From: Planctomycetota bacterium
GTDB taxonomy: Bacteria > Planctomycetota > Planctomycetia > Pirellulales > PLA5
Length of the DNA stretch: 64,000 nucleotides
Direction: 5' to 3'
NCBI GenBank assembly: GCA_003576845.1
Contig: QEVJ01000029.1
Coordinates: forward strand, 1 to 64,000
The notes under the pieces were generated by a model. That model made no database searches, was not told the origin of the DNA, and was given only the letters and a program-made list of their open reading frames with translations. Within the stretch, counting starts at the first letter, position 1. Each line of letters begins with the position of its first letter. Of this stretch, positions 53,621 through 62,989 are shown piece after piece. A program made the translations under genes and the position numbers.

Positions 53621-55483
53621 TTACTTCCGATTCGTCTCCAGGATTCCGGCCCCAATCTCGGCCGGTTGCGGCGGATTCCACGAGTCGGCCGCGGGCGTGG
53701 CGTTTCGCTCGAAGGTCATCGTGGATTCATCCGTGTTGTTGTAACGAAACGCCGGCATGTCCTTCGGAAGGACGAGTACGTTGTCGCGAATCGAGTTGCG
53801 CTGCGCGCGATGAAAGCGGATCGGGCTACGGTCGGTGGCGTAGATCACGTTGCGCTCGATCGCGATTTCCGAACTGCCCTCGTCGATGAACATGCCGTTG
53901 CTTTCCGCGCGGCCGGCGTTTAGCGGAACGTCGTGAATCAAGTTTCCGCGCAAGACAGAACCTTCCTGACGGCCGAGCGTATAGATGCCACCGCCGTCGG
54001 AGAGGATTTGCATGACGTGGTGGATGTGGTTGAACTCGATGCGATTTGCCCGGCAGGGCGAAGGGGTCGGGTTCCAGACCCAGCCGACGGACACGCCCGA
54101 GTACGGCAAATCGCGGATTTCGTTGTGGGAAACGATCGTGCTGTCAGTGATTCCGACCCACACGCCGACGCAGCCGTGGAACGTCGCGCCGCAATGGTGA
54201 ATGCGGTTGTTGCTCACTTCGTTCCCCTTGGCAATGAGGGCCGGGTCGGAACTCGGCTCGCCGACCATAACGCCGTTGCCGCCGACATCGGCGATTTCGT
54301 TGCCGACGACGGCGTTGCCTTGCGAGGGGCCTTCGATTGCGATCGCGGACGCCCCGACATGGACGATGCGCCCGTGCTCGAAACGGCAGTTGACCGTCGA
54401 GTCGAACACGACCGCGGCCGACATTCGACCGCGCTTGGGGACATCCGCAGACGGCTGGCGGACTTCGTGGAACCCGGCTTGCACGCCGGCGTATCCGCCG
54501 GGAAACTGCGTCGCAGCGGCGTGTGCGAAGGTGAGCCCAACGAACCGCAGGTTTTGCACCGGCTTACTGCCACGAGCGTCGCCCCGAACGACGAGCAAGC
54601 TCTCGGCCGCGGGGGCGATCGCCTCGAACGTCTCGATGTTTTCACCGGGTAAAGGCATGTAGCGAAGAACGCCGCGCGAGTCCAGATGCCACTCGCCGGG
54701 CGCGTCGAGCAACTCGATGGCGTTCTCGATTCGATAGCGAGGGTGCGGCTCGAATCCAGTGATCCGAAAGAAATCGGCTCCGGCGCCGATCGGGTGGGCT
54801 AGCGTGAGCACGTTGCGCTTGTGATCGACGCTCTTGATGCTAACACGCGACACGGACCAGTCGTGCAGAAACAAGATTTCGGCGCCGCCGAGATCGGCGA
54901 TCCGCGGCACGTCGCCGGGTTCGAATTGGAAGCTCGTGCGGTTGTCGGGACCGGCTGCGGCCACGCGGTGATAGCCGACGTTAGGCCCTCGGGCGCGCGG
55001 CCTTCGCTCGCCCGCGACGAACAGCTGGTCGAATCGCCACTTGCCGTCTCGAACATCCGCTATTTCGACCTCCCAATGCGTCGGCGTTTTCTTCCAACCG
55101 CGAATCGCGCGGCCGCCACTAAAAAACGGGGTTTCGCCGGGAAAGGCCACATAGGTAATTGTGCGTCCCTCCGGGGCCGAGTCGTCCGGAGAGAATTCGA
55201 TGGGCCTGTCGAGCGTGTAGGTTCCGCCGCGGATGTAAACCACGACGTCGCGCCCTGCGTTGGCCGCGCTCGAAGCACGTGCGACGTCGCGCGCGCCGCG
55301 TACCGTGGCGAACGGCTTGTCCTTATTACCGGCGTTGGCGTCGCTGCCGTCGACGGCGACGTAATACTCGGTCACCGGGCGTTGCTCGCCACCGGCCGGT
55401 TGGGCCATCGCAGACATGCTACCCGATCCGCTCGCGAGAATTAGCCATACGAACCAATCAAGACGTGTGCGCGGCCGGTTCAT
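53621..55483 (-). CDS. Exported right-handed beta-helix protein (polysaccharide lyase-like)
   Basis: A 620-residue exported protein. It opens with a signal peptide and the segment YYVAVDGSDANAGNKDKPFATV, read in parts, which begins many parallel beta-helix enzymes (DUF1565-type start), then helix rungs with repeated N-x-I-x-x-x units (NEIADVGGNGVMVG, NEVSNNRIHHCG, NLIHDVPLN). Such proteins cleave or bind acidic polysaccharides such as pectin, alginate or chondroitin. Catalytic residues cannot be assigned by eye. ATG 55483 was chosen because it begins the signal peptide. It probably shares a transcript with the PEP-CTERM gene upstream and HzsA-like genes 3 and 2 downstream. Confidence 0.82.
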   Translation of the reverse strand: MNRPRTRLDWFVWLILASGSGSMSAMAQPAGGEQRPVTEYYVAVDGSDANAGNKDKPFATVRGARDVARASSAANAGRDVVVYIRGGTYTLDRPIEFSPDDSAPEGRTITYVAFPGETPFFSGGRAIRGWKKTPTHWEVEIADVRDGKWRFDQLFVAGERRPRARGPNVGYHRVAAAGPDNRTSFQFEPGDVPRIADLGGAEILFLHDWSVSRVSIKSVDHKRNVLTLAHPIGAGADFFRITGFEPHPRYRIENAIELLDAPGEWHLDSRGVLRYMPLPGENIETFEAIAPAAESLLVVRGDARGSKPVQNLRFVGLTFAHAAATQFPGGYAGVQAGFHEVRQPSADVPKRGRMSAAVVFDSTVNCRFEHGRIVHVGASAIAIEGPSQGNAVVGNEIADVGGNGVMVGEPSSDPALIAKGNEVSNNRIHHCGATFHGCVGVWVGITDSTIVSHNEIRDLPYSGVSVGWVWNPTPSPCRANRIEFNHIHHVMQILSDGGGIYTLGRQEGSVLRGNLIHDVPLNAGRAESNGMFIDEGSSEIAIERNVIYATDRSPIRFHRAQRNSIRDNVLVLPKDMPAFRYNNTDESTMTFERNATPAADSWNPPQPAEIGAGILETNRK

Positions 55484-55659
55484 CGCGTTCGGCTTTCGTC
55501 GAGTTTTTCGGTATTTACCAGGAAGCTGCTTGGCTACAGCAAGGCTTCGGCATTCGCGCCCAAGTCGGTCGCCATCGCAACGCGATGGCGACCAGGGCAC
55601 GGTTCCCGTGCGATTTGACTCGTGTCGGTCGCTTCAGGAGGTTCGCATTGCCGATCGCC

Positions 55660-56187
55660 TTAGGCACTTGCGGCTCCATTGCGTCGCGACCTCCGGCGTC
55701 TAGCGGCGGCAAGACAACCGAGCGCAACCAATCCAGTTCCCGCTGCTGCAATCGAGTTTGGCTCCGGCACACATTGGTGGCTGAACACGCCGGTGACTTC
55801 GATTGGCCCACCCGCGGCGCGAAGGTCCAGACTCACCAATTGCGGACAGAACGGGATCGTGTATTCGAGATCAAGCGGCAGAAACTCGTGCGGGGGCACG
55901 GGGATTGTCGTCGGCGGCGAGTAGGCGGGACCACCGGCGGGATCCAACCAATCGAAGAACACCGTCAGCTCGGCCGGATCAACGCCGCCACCGACGATTC
56001 CGTGAAACCGCAACACCTTCGGGTGAAACGGATCGAACACGTTCGGCCTGACGATCTCGATTGGCTGGTCGGGCACGACGATGAGTCCGACGGGAAACTC
56101 CTCGCCTTGCGGCGGTTCCTGTGCACGAGCGGAAGCCGCCGATGCGAGCAGGGCCGCGGCGATAACAACAAGTTTCAGCACGTTCAC
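55660..56187 (-). CDS. PEP-CTERM sorting-signal protein
   Basis: A 175-residue exported protein with a signal peptide (ending SARAQ) and a C-terminal sorting signal: VPEP, a hydrophobic helix, then RRRRSRR. PEP-CTERM proteins are cut by exosortase and placed at the cell surface or in the exopolysaccharide matrix. The middle (about 25-140) is beta-rich and not assigned to a family. The GTG 56187 with AAGGAG 6 bases upstream begins the signal peptide. A near-consensus promoter lies at 56317-56345. Its position ahead of the beta-helix gene suggests a role at the surface with polysaccharides. Confidence 0.82.
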   Translation of the reverse strand: MNVLKLVVIAAALLASAASARAQEPPQGEEFPVGLIVVPDQPIEIVRPNVFDPFHPKVLRFHGIVGGGVDPAELTVFFDWLDPAGGPAYSPPTTIPVPPHEFLPLDLEYTIPFCPQLVSLDLRAAGGPIEVTGVFSHQCVPEPNSIAAAGTGLVALGCLAAARRRRSRRNGAASA

Positions 56188-56316
56188 GAGTCGCTCCTTT
56201 GAAAATGAGAGGAGGGCGGGAAAGGGAACACCTTGTGGATCCAGTCGAAATACGGCATTCGCTGCAATTCGACCGAGGTTTTCGCAAGTCCGAGCATCAC
56301 ATGAGCCGAAAGCCAA

Positions 56317-56345
56317 ATTATAATAAACACGCCTTTATTTGTCTA
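56317..56345 (-). promoter_or_regulatory. Sigma-70-type promoter of the PEP-CTERM gene
   Basis: On the minus strand TAGACA (56340-56345) and TATAAT (56317-56322) are 17 bases apart. Transcription should begin near 56310, with a leader of about 120 bases to the GTG at 56187. It could also serve the beta-helix and HzsA-like genes 3 and 2 downstream. Confidence 0.75.
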
Positions 56346-56457
56346 GTATCCTTTCGCAAGGCGGTCGGCACTTCCTATGACCTGCGAATCGGTGCGTGCG
56401 CGCACCCGATGTCGTTCTTCGACGCCAGCGACGACGCACGGCATATTCCCCGCCGTA

Positions 56458-59376
56458 TCATGGAGACATCGACTGGGCTGCCTTCGCGCTCTCCAGTATC
56501 CGGGATCGCTCCGGCCGGAACTGGTAATCCGGCCACAACGGACAATTCAAGTCGATCCAACATTTCACGGCGTGCGTTTCGTCGGGGGAGAACTTGACGC
56601 CGTGATGACCTGCGTCGAGCAGTCGCCAAAGCTTGCTCTGAAGCGTGCCGAACGACTTTGGTTCTGCCTTGTGATGGCGGAGATTCCACGTGCAATCGAA
56701 GTAGTGTACCCAGCCGCCTTCGATCAGCGCTCGATACGAGGCCGGAACCTTGTCGGCATCGACGGAACCGGCCAGGTTGATCCGCTCCTTCTGCGCAGCG
56801 CCGTGACAGCGAACGCAGTGGGTATTCCAGACCGGTTGCACGACGCGCTCGTAGGCGAACGGTCGATCTCCCCACGGAGGCGGCGTCACGGGCGTTGCCG
56901 GGCGGCTAGCAGTGAGGCACATTGCCGGACCGGCGTCGCGGCGACTTTCGTGACACCCGACGCAACTGCGCCGCTCGCCGGCTTGAAGTTGCACGACACT
57001 GCGCATGCGCTGCAATTCGTTGAACTGCTCGTCGAGCACCTCGAAGTAGAGCGTCCGGCCGGCCGGCACCTCGAAGGTCGCGGAGCCGTCCTCGGACAAC
57101 GGCACCAGTCCCAGCGACGCTTTGGCGACGTAGCTCGGCCAGCCGTGCGGCCCGCGCACGCGATGCGTCGGCGTCGCGTACCAGTCCTGAAACTCGACGT
57201 GATCCGCCTGGCACTGTCCGTCGGGCAGCTTCAGCAGGTCGGCGCGAACCTCCTGGCAAACGCGTAGGTATTTCACTTCGCCCCGTCGCACGTGCGGTTC
57301 GAGTCCGCGATAGACGTCAACGAGCGTCACCTCCGCCTTGCCGGCTTTGGCCAGCGCCGGGTCCAGCGACGAAGCGAGCACCGGAGGTCGGGAAACAGGC
57401 CGAAGCGGCGTCGGCGACACGGCGTCGATCTCGGGATCGAGGTACAGCAATTCGCGATTGCCGTAGCGGTCGATGACGTAGATGCCGAACCGGTCGGCGG
57501 CCGCGTGACTCACGAGAAAATAATCGCGAGCGACCGGCGTCGGGTCGCGAAAGCACTCGTAGCGCGGCCAACTCATGTTGTAGTGCGGCTTGACGTCCGG
57601 CGTGATGTTCGTCACCGCGCCGCTGTCGAATGGCCCCTGCCCGCGGTCGACCAGGCCGATCGGCCCGTTGTGGTCGCCGCCGTGAGAAAACAGCGTGCAG
57701 CAGATTTCGCGGGAATCGGGCACTTCGCGGCCGTTGATGTAGCAGTTGGGCGTGTTGTTGCCGAACACGAGCTCGGCGTGCGTGCCGTCGGGCCGGATCG
57801 CCCACAGGGTGTGGCCGAAATCGGCGCCCTTATCCAAATACTCCGAGCGCGTCCAGAGGATTCGTCCGTCGCGCATCGGCGCGGGAGTCCATTCGCTCAG
57901 ATTTGCAAAGCTCAGCGGGCGGATGCCGGTTCCGTCGGCATCCATGCGGTAGAGCATGAAGGCCTGAGGCCGCCAGCATAGGAATCGCGCGTTGGCGCGC
58001 GTGGAAATGAACGCCATGCCGCCGTCGGGGAGCGGGCACGGGTAATAGTCGTGAAAGGGGCCATCGGTCAACTGCTGCGACGCGCCGCCGCTCGCGTCCA
58101 CGGCCATCAAATGCCAGTACGGCGTCCATCCCGCGACAGGACTCTTGTCCGGACGATAGGCATAGTAGATTTTTCGCGCATCGAAATCGGCAACCGCATC
58201 GCGCGCAATGCCATCCGTCGCATCGGCGAGCATCTTGAGCTTTCCGGCCTCCGGATCGAGTCGACCGTCGCGGCGGGGAATCTCCAGCACGAACACGCCG
58301 CCTCCGGGCCGAAACTGCGAGTCGAGCACGTCGCTGTAGTTGTGCGACGAGAGATAGGGATGCCGCTTGACGAGCAGAACCCGCCCGAGCGATTCGAGAT
58401 CGGGGTCGCGCAGCATCAATTGACGCTTTGCGCGGCGAGCTTCGAGATAGAGTTCTTCTTCGGCATCAGGCGATTTTGGGCCATCCGCTGCTAGGGCGGC
58501 ACACCTTCGTCTTAGTTCCGCCACTTCCTTACGCTCTGCGGCAACGTCCAGGCTTTTTAATGCGAGGCGCTCGATCAGGTCGGAATACTGTTCGAGCGTG
58601 CGCGACAACGGGTCGAGGCGAGCGATCCGCGACCAGTACGGTGCGCCGCCGGGCACCGCAGGGCGGTCGACGCGCAGCGGCGAAAGGTGATCGTCGGCCG
58701 AGATGCGCGACCAGGTGTGACGTTCGCAGCGAAAGGCGTAGGTAAGCAATTCCGTCCAGGTCGGAGCGGCGCCTAGCGTATAGGGCGGTACGTAGTCGGC
58801 CGCTCCGGAAACGACGACGGCCGGGCGACCGCGGAGTCGGCAGACCGATTGCCAGGTATTGCCGTCGAGCGACAGCAGTACCTCGATGTCGATGGGTACG
58901 CGGTCGTGGAAGTTGCCCTCGCGATCGCGCGAAACGACGACGCGGTCCACCTTCGCGGCGGCGGGAAGCTCGACTTGCGCCCATTCGCGTCCGCTTCCGG
59001 CGGCGATCCAACTGTGGCCGTTTCCATATTGCCCATCGTTGATGTGCTCGATCTTGTGGATCGGATATCCCGCGAGGGACGACGACGCCGTGGCTTTTGC
59101 GCCCCGCGCTGCAAGGGCCAGGTTCGCGTCGGAACCGGGGGCGTAGACCTCGATTTCGTCCAGGCAAGGCTCGCCGCCGCTGGAGCGATGCACGACCACA
59201 CGTACGAAGTGCGCATCACGGGCATCGAATGCCAGCGCTATCGGCTGATCCGCACGCAACACCGAGTCGGGTTTCTTTTCAGCGGCGCGCGCGGACGAAG
59301 CGAGCGCGATTGCTCCGGCAAGGCAAGCCAGGCGTGAGAGAACGCGCCCCGTTCCAACTCTCGGGCGACATCTCAT
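56458..59376 (-). CDS. HzsA-like propeller/diheme protein 4 with discoidin domain
   Basis: A 972-residue exported protein. After a signal peptide (MRCRPRVGTGRVLSRLACLAG) comes an F5/8-type C (discoidin) domain (about 35-210: DEIEVYAPGSDANLALAARGAKATASSS in parts, SWIAAGSGREWAQVELP), a galactose-binding fold that suggests attachment to sugars. The propeller follows (about 330-720), then CVGCH (805-809), CVRCH (854-858) and DAGHHGVKFS near 921-930. AGGAG lies 7 bases before ATG 59376; the longer frame has no signals. It is a single-gene unit with its own promoter (59450-59478) and ends before the PEP-CTERM transcript. Function unknown. Confidence 0.82.
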   Translation of the reverse strand: MRCRPRVGTGRVLSRLACLAGAIALASSARAAEKKPDSVLRADQPIALAFDARDAHFVRVVVHRSSGGEPCLDEIEVYAPGSDANLALAARGAKATASSSLAGYPIHKIEHINDGQYGNGHSWIAAGSGREWAQVELPAAAKVDRVVVSRDREGNFHDRVPIDIEVLLSLDGNTWQSVCRLRGRPAVVVSGAADYVPPYTLGAAPTWTELLTYAFRCERHTWSRISADDHLSPLRVDRPAVPGGAPYWSRIARLDPLSRTLEQYSDLIERLALKSLDVAAERKEVAELRRRCAALAADGPKSPDAEEELYLEARRAKRQLMLRDPDLESLGRVLLVKRHPYLSSHNYSDVLDSQFRPGGGVFVLEIPRRDGRLDPEAGKLKMLADATDGIARDAVADFDARKIYYAYRPDKSPVAGWTPYWHLMAVDASGGASQQLTDGPFHDYYPCPLPDGGMAFISTRANARFLCWRPQAFMLYRMDADGTGIRPLSFANLSEWTPAPMRDGRILWTRSEYLDKGADFGHTLWAIRPDGTHAELVFGNNTPNCYINGREVPDSREICCTLFSHGGDHNGPIGLVDRGQGPFDSGAVTNITPDVKPHYNMSWPRYECFRDPTPVARDYFLVSHAAADRFGIYVIDRYGNRELLYLDPEIDAVSPTPLRPVSRPPVLASSLDPALAKAGKAEVTLVDVYRGLEPHVRRGEVKYLRVCQEVRADLLKLPDGQCQADHVEFQDWYATPTHRVRGPHGWPSYVAKASLGLVPLSEDGSATFEVPAGRTLYFEVLDEQFNELQRMRSVVQLQAGERRSCVGCHESRRDAGPAMCLTASRPATPVTPPPWGDRPFAYERVVQPVWNTHCVRCHGAAQKERINLAGSVDADKVPASYRALIEGGWVHYFDCTWNLRHHKAEPKSFGTLQSKLWRLLDAGHHGVKFSPDETHAVKCWIDLNCPLWPDYQFRPERSRILESAKAAQSMSP

Positions 59377-59735
59377 TTGAGTCTCCTGTTCGCAAGCGAG
59401 CGCAACCATCTTTGGCGAGAGCGCCACCAGGGCGTGGACAACAACGTCCTTAGTATCGTCTTTGCAGTCTAAAGTCAACTTTGTTTGTATACAATTCGCT
59501 GCTGGAGGGCACGGGGCAGGGGCGTCCACAAGCGGCAGGGTGAGCGCGTGCTTCTTGGTCGATGGCGGAGCGAAACGCGAAGCGTGGACTACGATCGTCG
59601 GCCTCGATGGCAAAGCCGCGCTTTCGCACACCAGTGGAAGCGGTGCGACGAGATGCTTTTTCCATCAAGACCAACGGTGTTTGCCTTGACGTTCGAACGA
59701 ACGCCGGGTCGACGCGGTGAGCGCGGTGGCCCTGG
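59377..59735. other. Intergenic region with promoter
   Basis: This 359-base gap lies between the HzsA-like gene 4 and the outer-membrane barrel gene. It contains the promoter at 59450-59478. The rest (59480-59735) shows no plausible gene or hairpin. Confidence 0.6.
59450..59478 (-). promoter_or_regulatory. Sigma-70-type promoter of HzsA-like gene 4
   Basis: On the minus strand TTGACT (59473-59478) and TACTAA (59450-59455) are 17 bases apart, with the ATG about 70 bases downstream. TCAACTTTGTTTG (59475-59487) beside the -35 matches 12 of 13 bases at 21497-21509, beside the promoter of the NO dismutase run. Confidence 0.7.
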
Positions 59736-61007
59736 TCAAAAACCGTAAGCGAAGGACAGGCGGATGCCGGAAAGAGAGGCGGCCGCCAGCGGCTTGCCGT
59801 CGGGGTCGACGCCCGTCGTGTCCGCGTTGATGTATCCGGCGTTAAAACTGAGGCCGCGGGAAAAGTCGTATCGCAGCCCCGCCGTTGTCACCATTCCGAC
59901 ATCGCCGTCGTCCACGGCATTCCACAGCACTCCCCCTCCCAAGCTGACTTGCTGCCATTTCCATCCCGCCCCCAGGCTGGCTCCTTGCCGGTCAAACGTG
60001 TCGGAACCGCTGCGTGGATCCAACTGTTCCCACGTTAGCCCCAAGGTCAGGTCCCAGCTTCCGTATATCAGTTGATATCCCGCGCTAAGGGCATGGCGAT
60101 CATAGAGCCCGCTAAATTCGCCGCCACCGTAATTGAGCGACAAGGCCCTCTCAATAAACCCTATCTTGGTGCGCTGCTGCAAGGCCGCATCCCAACTGTC
60201 GGCGTTCTCGTCGACGGCCAAATCCACGAGCCAGCTGCTGTAGCGCGCCCGATAACGAAAGGCCCGCTCCAATGACGGGCTGAGGTAGCCGGCAAAAATC
60301 AGGTTGGCCTCACCGACGAGGCTAGTGCGGCCAGAGATCAACAGCGCGTCCCGCGCATCGAAATCGCCGTAGGACAACTGCCCCCAAATGCCGCGCAGGT
60401 AGACGTCGAAACGGCCCTCGGTCCGTCGATCCAGTACCGTCGTGGGGTCGCCGACCTTAGGATCGCGAGTCACCAGGCGGCCGTTGACCCCATACGTCAA
60501 GGCATTGGGTAATTTGCGCGCCACAGTCGCATTGTATATCCCGGAATAAATAAACTCCGCTTCCTCCGGATTGGTGCCCGGCGTTTCCGAGTCGAACAGA
60601 TACTGTGAGCCCAGGACGGTGATGCCGGTGAATTCCAGGGTATGATCGTGAACATCGTAAGCCAGGGACTTTTGAAAAATGGACTTCGGCCCGACTCTTT
60701 GATCGATTTCAGAGACGTACCGCTCTTCATCAGAGAAATAGAATTCGGGAAGCGCCTGCGAGTCTGGGTCCGAATCGTCAGCCATGGTCTGCGGCACATC
60801 CTCCAATGGAGCCGGATTGAAGATCGTCGTCGGTTCGCCATCGATGACCGATGACGTTGAGGCTTGCCACTGGTCCACCGACTCGTGATGCTCCCGATCT
60901 TCCGCTTGGGCAACCGCCGCAGCCGGTGGCATCAAGGCTACAAAGGTCACCAGCCACGCAATACGTCTGGGATGTGCGGCCGTGAGGATCTCGTAAACAA
61001 CCGACAT
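59736..61007 (-). CDS. Outer-membrane beta-barrel (porin-like) protein
   Basis: A 423-residue exported protein. After a signal peptide (ending AAAVAQA) and an acidic stretch, residues about 110-423 alternate polar and hydrophobic residues in amphipathic strands (SGRTSLVGEANLIFAG, ALSAGYQLIYGSWDLTLGL in part), and the last residue is Phe (LSFAYGF), the usual outer-membrane assembly signal. It should form a barrel in the outer membrane. The transported compound is unknown. It starts 14 bases after the haloperoxidase gene, so the two are co-transcribed. Sequence character here differs somewhat from the window average (less GC, fewer Arg-rich shadow frames). Confidence 0.72.
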   Translation of the reverse strand: MSVVYEILTAAHPRRIAWLVTFVALMPPAAAVAQAEDREHHESVDQWQASTSSVIDGEPTTIFNPAPLEDVPQTMADDSDPDSQALPEFYFSDEERYVSEIDQRVGPKSIFQKSLAYDVHDHTLEFTGITVLGSQYLFDSETPGTNPEEAEFIYSGIYNATVARKLPNALTYGVNGRLVTRDPKVGDPTTVLDRRTEGRFDVYLRGIWGQLSYGDFDARDALLISGRTSLVGEANLIFAGYLSPSLERAFRYRARYSSWLVDLAVDENADSWDAALQQRTKIGFIERALSLNYGGGEFSGLYDRHALSAGYQLIYGSWDLTLGLTWEQLDPRSGSDTFDRQGASLGAGWKWQQVSLGGGVLWNAVDDGDVGMVTTAGLRYDFSRGLSFNAGYINADTTGVDPDGKPLAAASLSGIRLSFAYGF

Positions 61008-61021
61008 GATGAAGCCCGCTC

Positions 61022-62443
61022 TCAGGCCATGGGAAGGTAATTCTGGAACACATGTCGGGCGATGGCCCGCCCTTTGGCATCGCCGTGCAAATGATCCGAC
61101 GGCCAGTGCACACCGCCGTAGATTCGGCTCCAGCCGTTCTCCTCGGCAGCCTGGGTGAAACTGGTAAAGCTCCGAGTGACCCCGACTAGGCGCGTCGGCC
61201 AGTTAACCAAGTCCAAGGGACTCAGCGTGAATTCGGCACGGTCGGAGTCAAACCACAGCTTGAGCATCTCGGCGCCGGCGCCCCCGAAAGTCGAGTGCCC
61301 CGATACGTAGGCCGGAAACGGCGGAGTGACGATCAGACTCCGCCAATGACGGTCCACTTTGACTCGGGGATCGGGATTGCAGAAAGCGGAGGCCGAGTAT
61401 CGGATCGCCGTTTCCGGACGAAGGATGTCCAGGTCATACTTGGTATGCCACGCCGCGATACCTCCGTCGCACATTGCCACGCTCAGCAACGCCAGCAAGC
61501 GGGATCGTTCCAGGAGTGAATAGTGCCCCCGCTCGTTCATGAGGTGCAGCCCCAGCAACAGCCACCACGCGGGGACGGTCGCGCCGCGCGGACCATCCTC
61601 CCAGAAGAACGCGATCTGCGTCTCGTCCTCGGTCCGTACCGTGCTGTTCCATGCCCCCGACGTGTGAACCTCGACAAATTCCTCGGCGAACTCCTGCGAC
61701 TTCACGTCGGGAAACGGAGGGGTTGGAAACTCGTACTTGGAGTCGAATGAAAATGGCTGCATGTTTCCCAGGTTCGGGAGCGCGCCGCGCTCGTAACTGG
61801 GAAATCGTGGTCCAACACCCGATTCGAAGTGAGGAAGGGTCAGCGACCAACTGTCCACGGTGCGCCGCGGCGTATAGTTCGGATCCAGATAGACGTTCGC
61901 CTTTTCCGGATGTCCCCCGTCGATGGTCCTCCTCCGCTGAACCACCTTTCCAACCGCCTCGCCCCAGCGGACCCCTTTCTCAATAGATTCTCCCGGCTCG
62001 GGAAGTTGCTTCAGGTAGCGTATCCGGTCGAAAACTAATGGCGTCTGCAGGGCCTCCGCTGCGGCCACCGAGACTGCGGCTGCGTAAGCCGCCCGCGACG
62101 ATGCGCCCGCTGGCGCCGTCGCGATCTCCGGGTACGGACTCGCGTAGCAGCCGCCTTCGATGCCGTTGACCGCCAGAAAACCGGCCAAGTGACCAAACGC
62201 GTAAACGCGGGCCGCCAACGGCGGCCCCAGCTTCTGGTCGCGCACACCTTGAAACATCACGTCCGTCCAGAATGCGTCCGGCTCCAGAACGCTCCCCGTG
62301 CCCACGAGATCGCTGAAATAGGATCGTCGGGAACCCACGGGCGCGGCGCAGCCGGCAAGTCCCCCAAGAGCCGTGGCCAACGTCCCCGCGATAAACGAAC
62401 GACGAGATGGATTGCGGAAATGCTCGCCTTCAAGACTAGCCAT
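61022..62443 (-). CDS. Vanadium-dependent haloperoxidase/PAP2-type phosphatase
   Basis: A 473-residue Tat-exported (PSRRSFIAGTLATALGG) protein. It carries all three vanadate/phosphate-binding motifs: K335-x6-R342-P, S381-G-H383 (AYVSGHSTFGG), and S439-R440-x5-H446. This combination binds vanadate in haloperoxidases and phosphate in acid phosphatases. A Cys in SFIAGTLATALGGLAGC suggests a lipoprotein alternative. The length and KYDLDILRPETAIR segment fit the bacterial haloperoxidase-like group, so oxidation of halide by peroxide is the likely reaction. GAAGGG lies 9 bases before ATG 62443. The barrel protein gene follows it. Confidence 0.83.
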   Translation of the reverse strand: MASLEGEHFRNPSRRSFIAGTLATALGGLAGCAAPVGSRRSYFSDLVGTGSVLEPDAFWTDVMFQGVRDQKLGPPLAARVYAFGHLAGFLAVNGIEGGCYASPYPEIATAPAGASSRAAYAAAVSVAAAEALQTPLVFDRIRYLKQLPEPGESIEKGVRWGEAVGKVVQRRRTIDGGHPEKANVYLDPNYTPRRTVDSWSLTLPHFESGVGPRFPSYERGALPNLGNMQPFSFDSKYEFPTPPFPDVKSQEFAEEFVEVHTSGAWNSTVRTEDETQIAFFWEDGPRGATVPAWWLLLGLHLMNERGHYSLLERSRLLALLSVAMCDGGIAAWHTKYDLDILRPETAIRYSASAFCNPDPRVKVDRHWRSLIVTPPFPAYVSGHSTFGGAGAEMLKLWFDSDRAEFTLSPLDLVNWPTRLVGVTRSFTSFTQAAEENGWSRIYGGVHWPSDHLHGDAKGRAIARHVFQNYLPMA

Positions 62444-62815
62444 CGACGTGATCCCTTCCGAACGCCTTGTTGACAGGTTAGTCGGCAATGCTTGCGATCC
62501 ATACCCGCGACACCAGATGGCGGCGGGTGTTACATGTGAAAGCTGCTTCGCGCCGCACAATGCCAACGGGCGACTCACAACGGATGCGAGTGTCCGTTCC
62601 CGCACCTTGTTGCGCGTGCGCGTGGCAGCGGTCCCGCCAATTGACGCAATTCGTCCTCGATCCGCCGAGTAAGCTGTTTGCTCCGTCAGTCCTGAAGCGG
62701 CTCCGGCGACCGGGTCACACTCCCGTCGTTCACGAACGCGCTCTGCCGAGAAAATCCCCATTTTCCCTGGTGCCGGACGGTCCGTCCCTTCGGTTGTATC
62801 GGAAGTATCGGTGAT

Positions 62816-62847
62816 GCCAGTTAGGCAAAGAACGCCGGTTAGGCAAA
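62816..62847. repeat. Tandem direct repeat, possible regulator site
   Basis: GCCAGTTAGGCAAA (62816-62829) and GCCGGTTAGGCAAA (62834-62847) match at 13 of 14 bases and begin 18 bases apart, just under two DNA turns, so a dimeric protein could bind both on one face. The second runs into AAAAAATGGTTTTTT (62845-62859). Confidence 0.5.
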
Positions 62848-62970
62848 AAATGGTTTTTTCGGATTCTCTTAGACCAGATTAAATCGGCCGTTGAGCGCGA
62901 GCCTACGTTTGCCTTGCGATTTGCGGCAAACCGGACACGAGCGCGCCCCGGTTGATGCGTACGGCGTTCT

Positions 62971-62989
62971 GGGTACGTTCTACGTACCC
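62971..62989. repeat. Perfect inverted repeat with 3-base loop
   Basis: GGGTACGTTCTACGTACCC has perfect 8-base arms around TCT. It is strong enough to form a hairpin in RNA or DNA, or serve as an operator. It lies 280 bases after the PepSY gene stop, too far for that gene's terminator unless the transcript has a long tail. Confidence 0.45.

Noticed and set aside
42999-59376. A true hydrazine synthase or anammox cluster
   Set aside because: Only alpha-subunit-like proteins are present, with no HzsB, HzsC or hydrazine dehydrogenase gene in the window.
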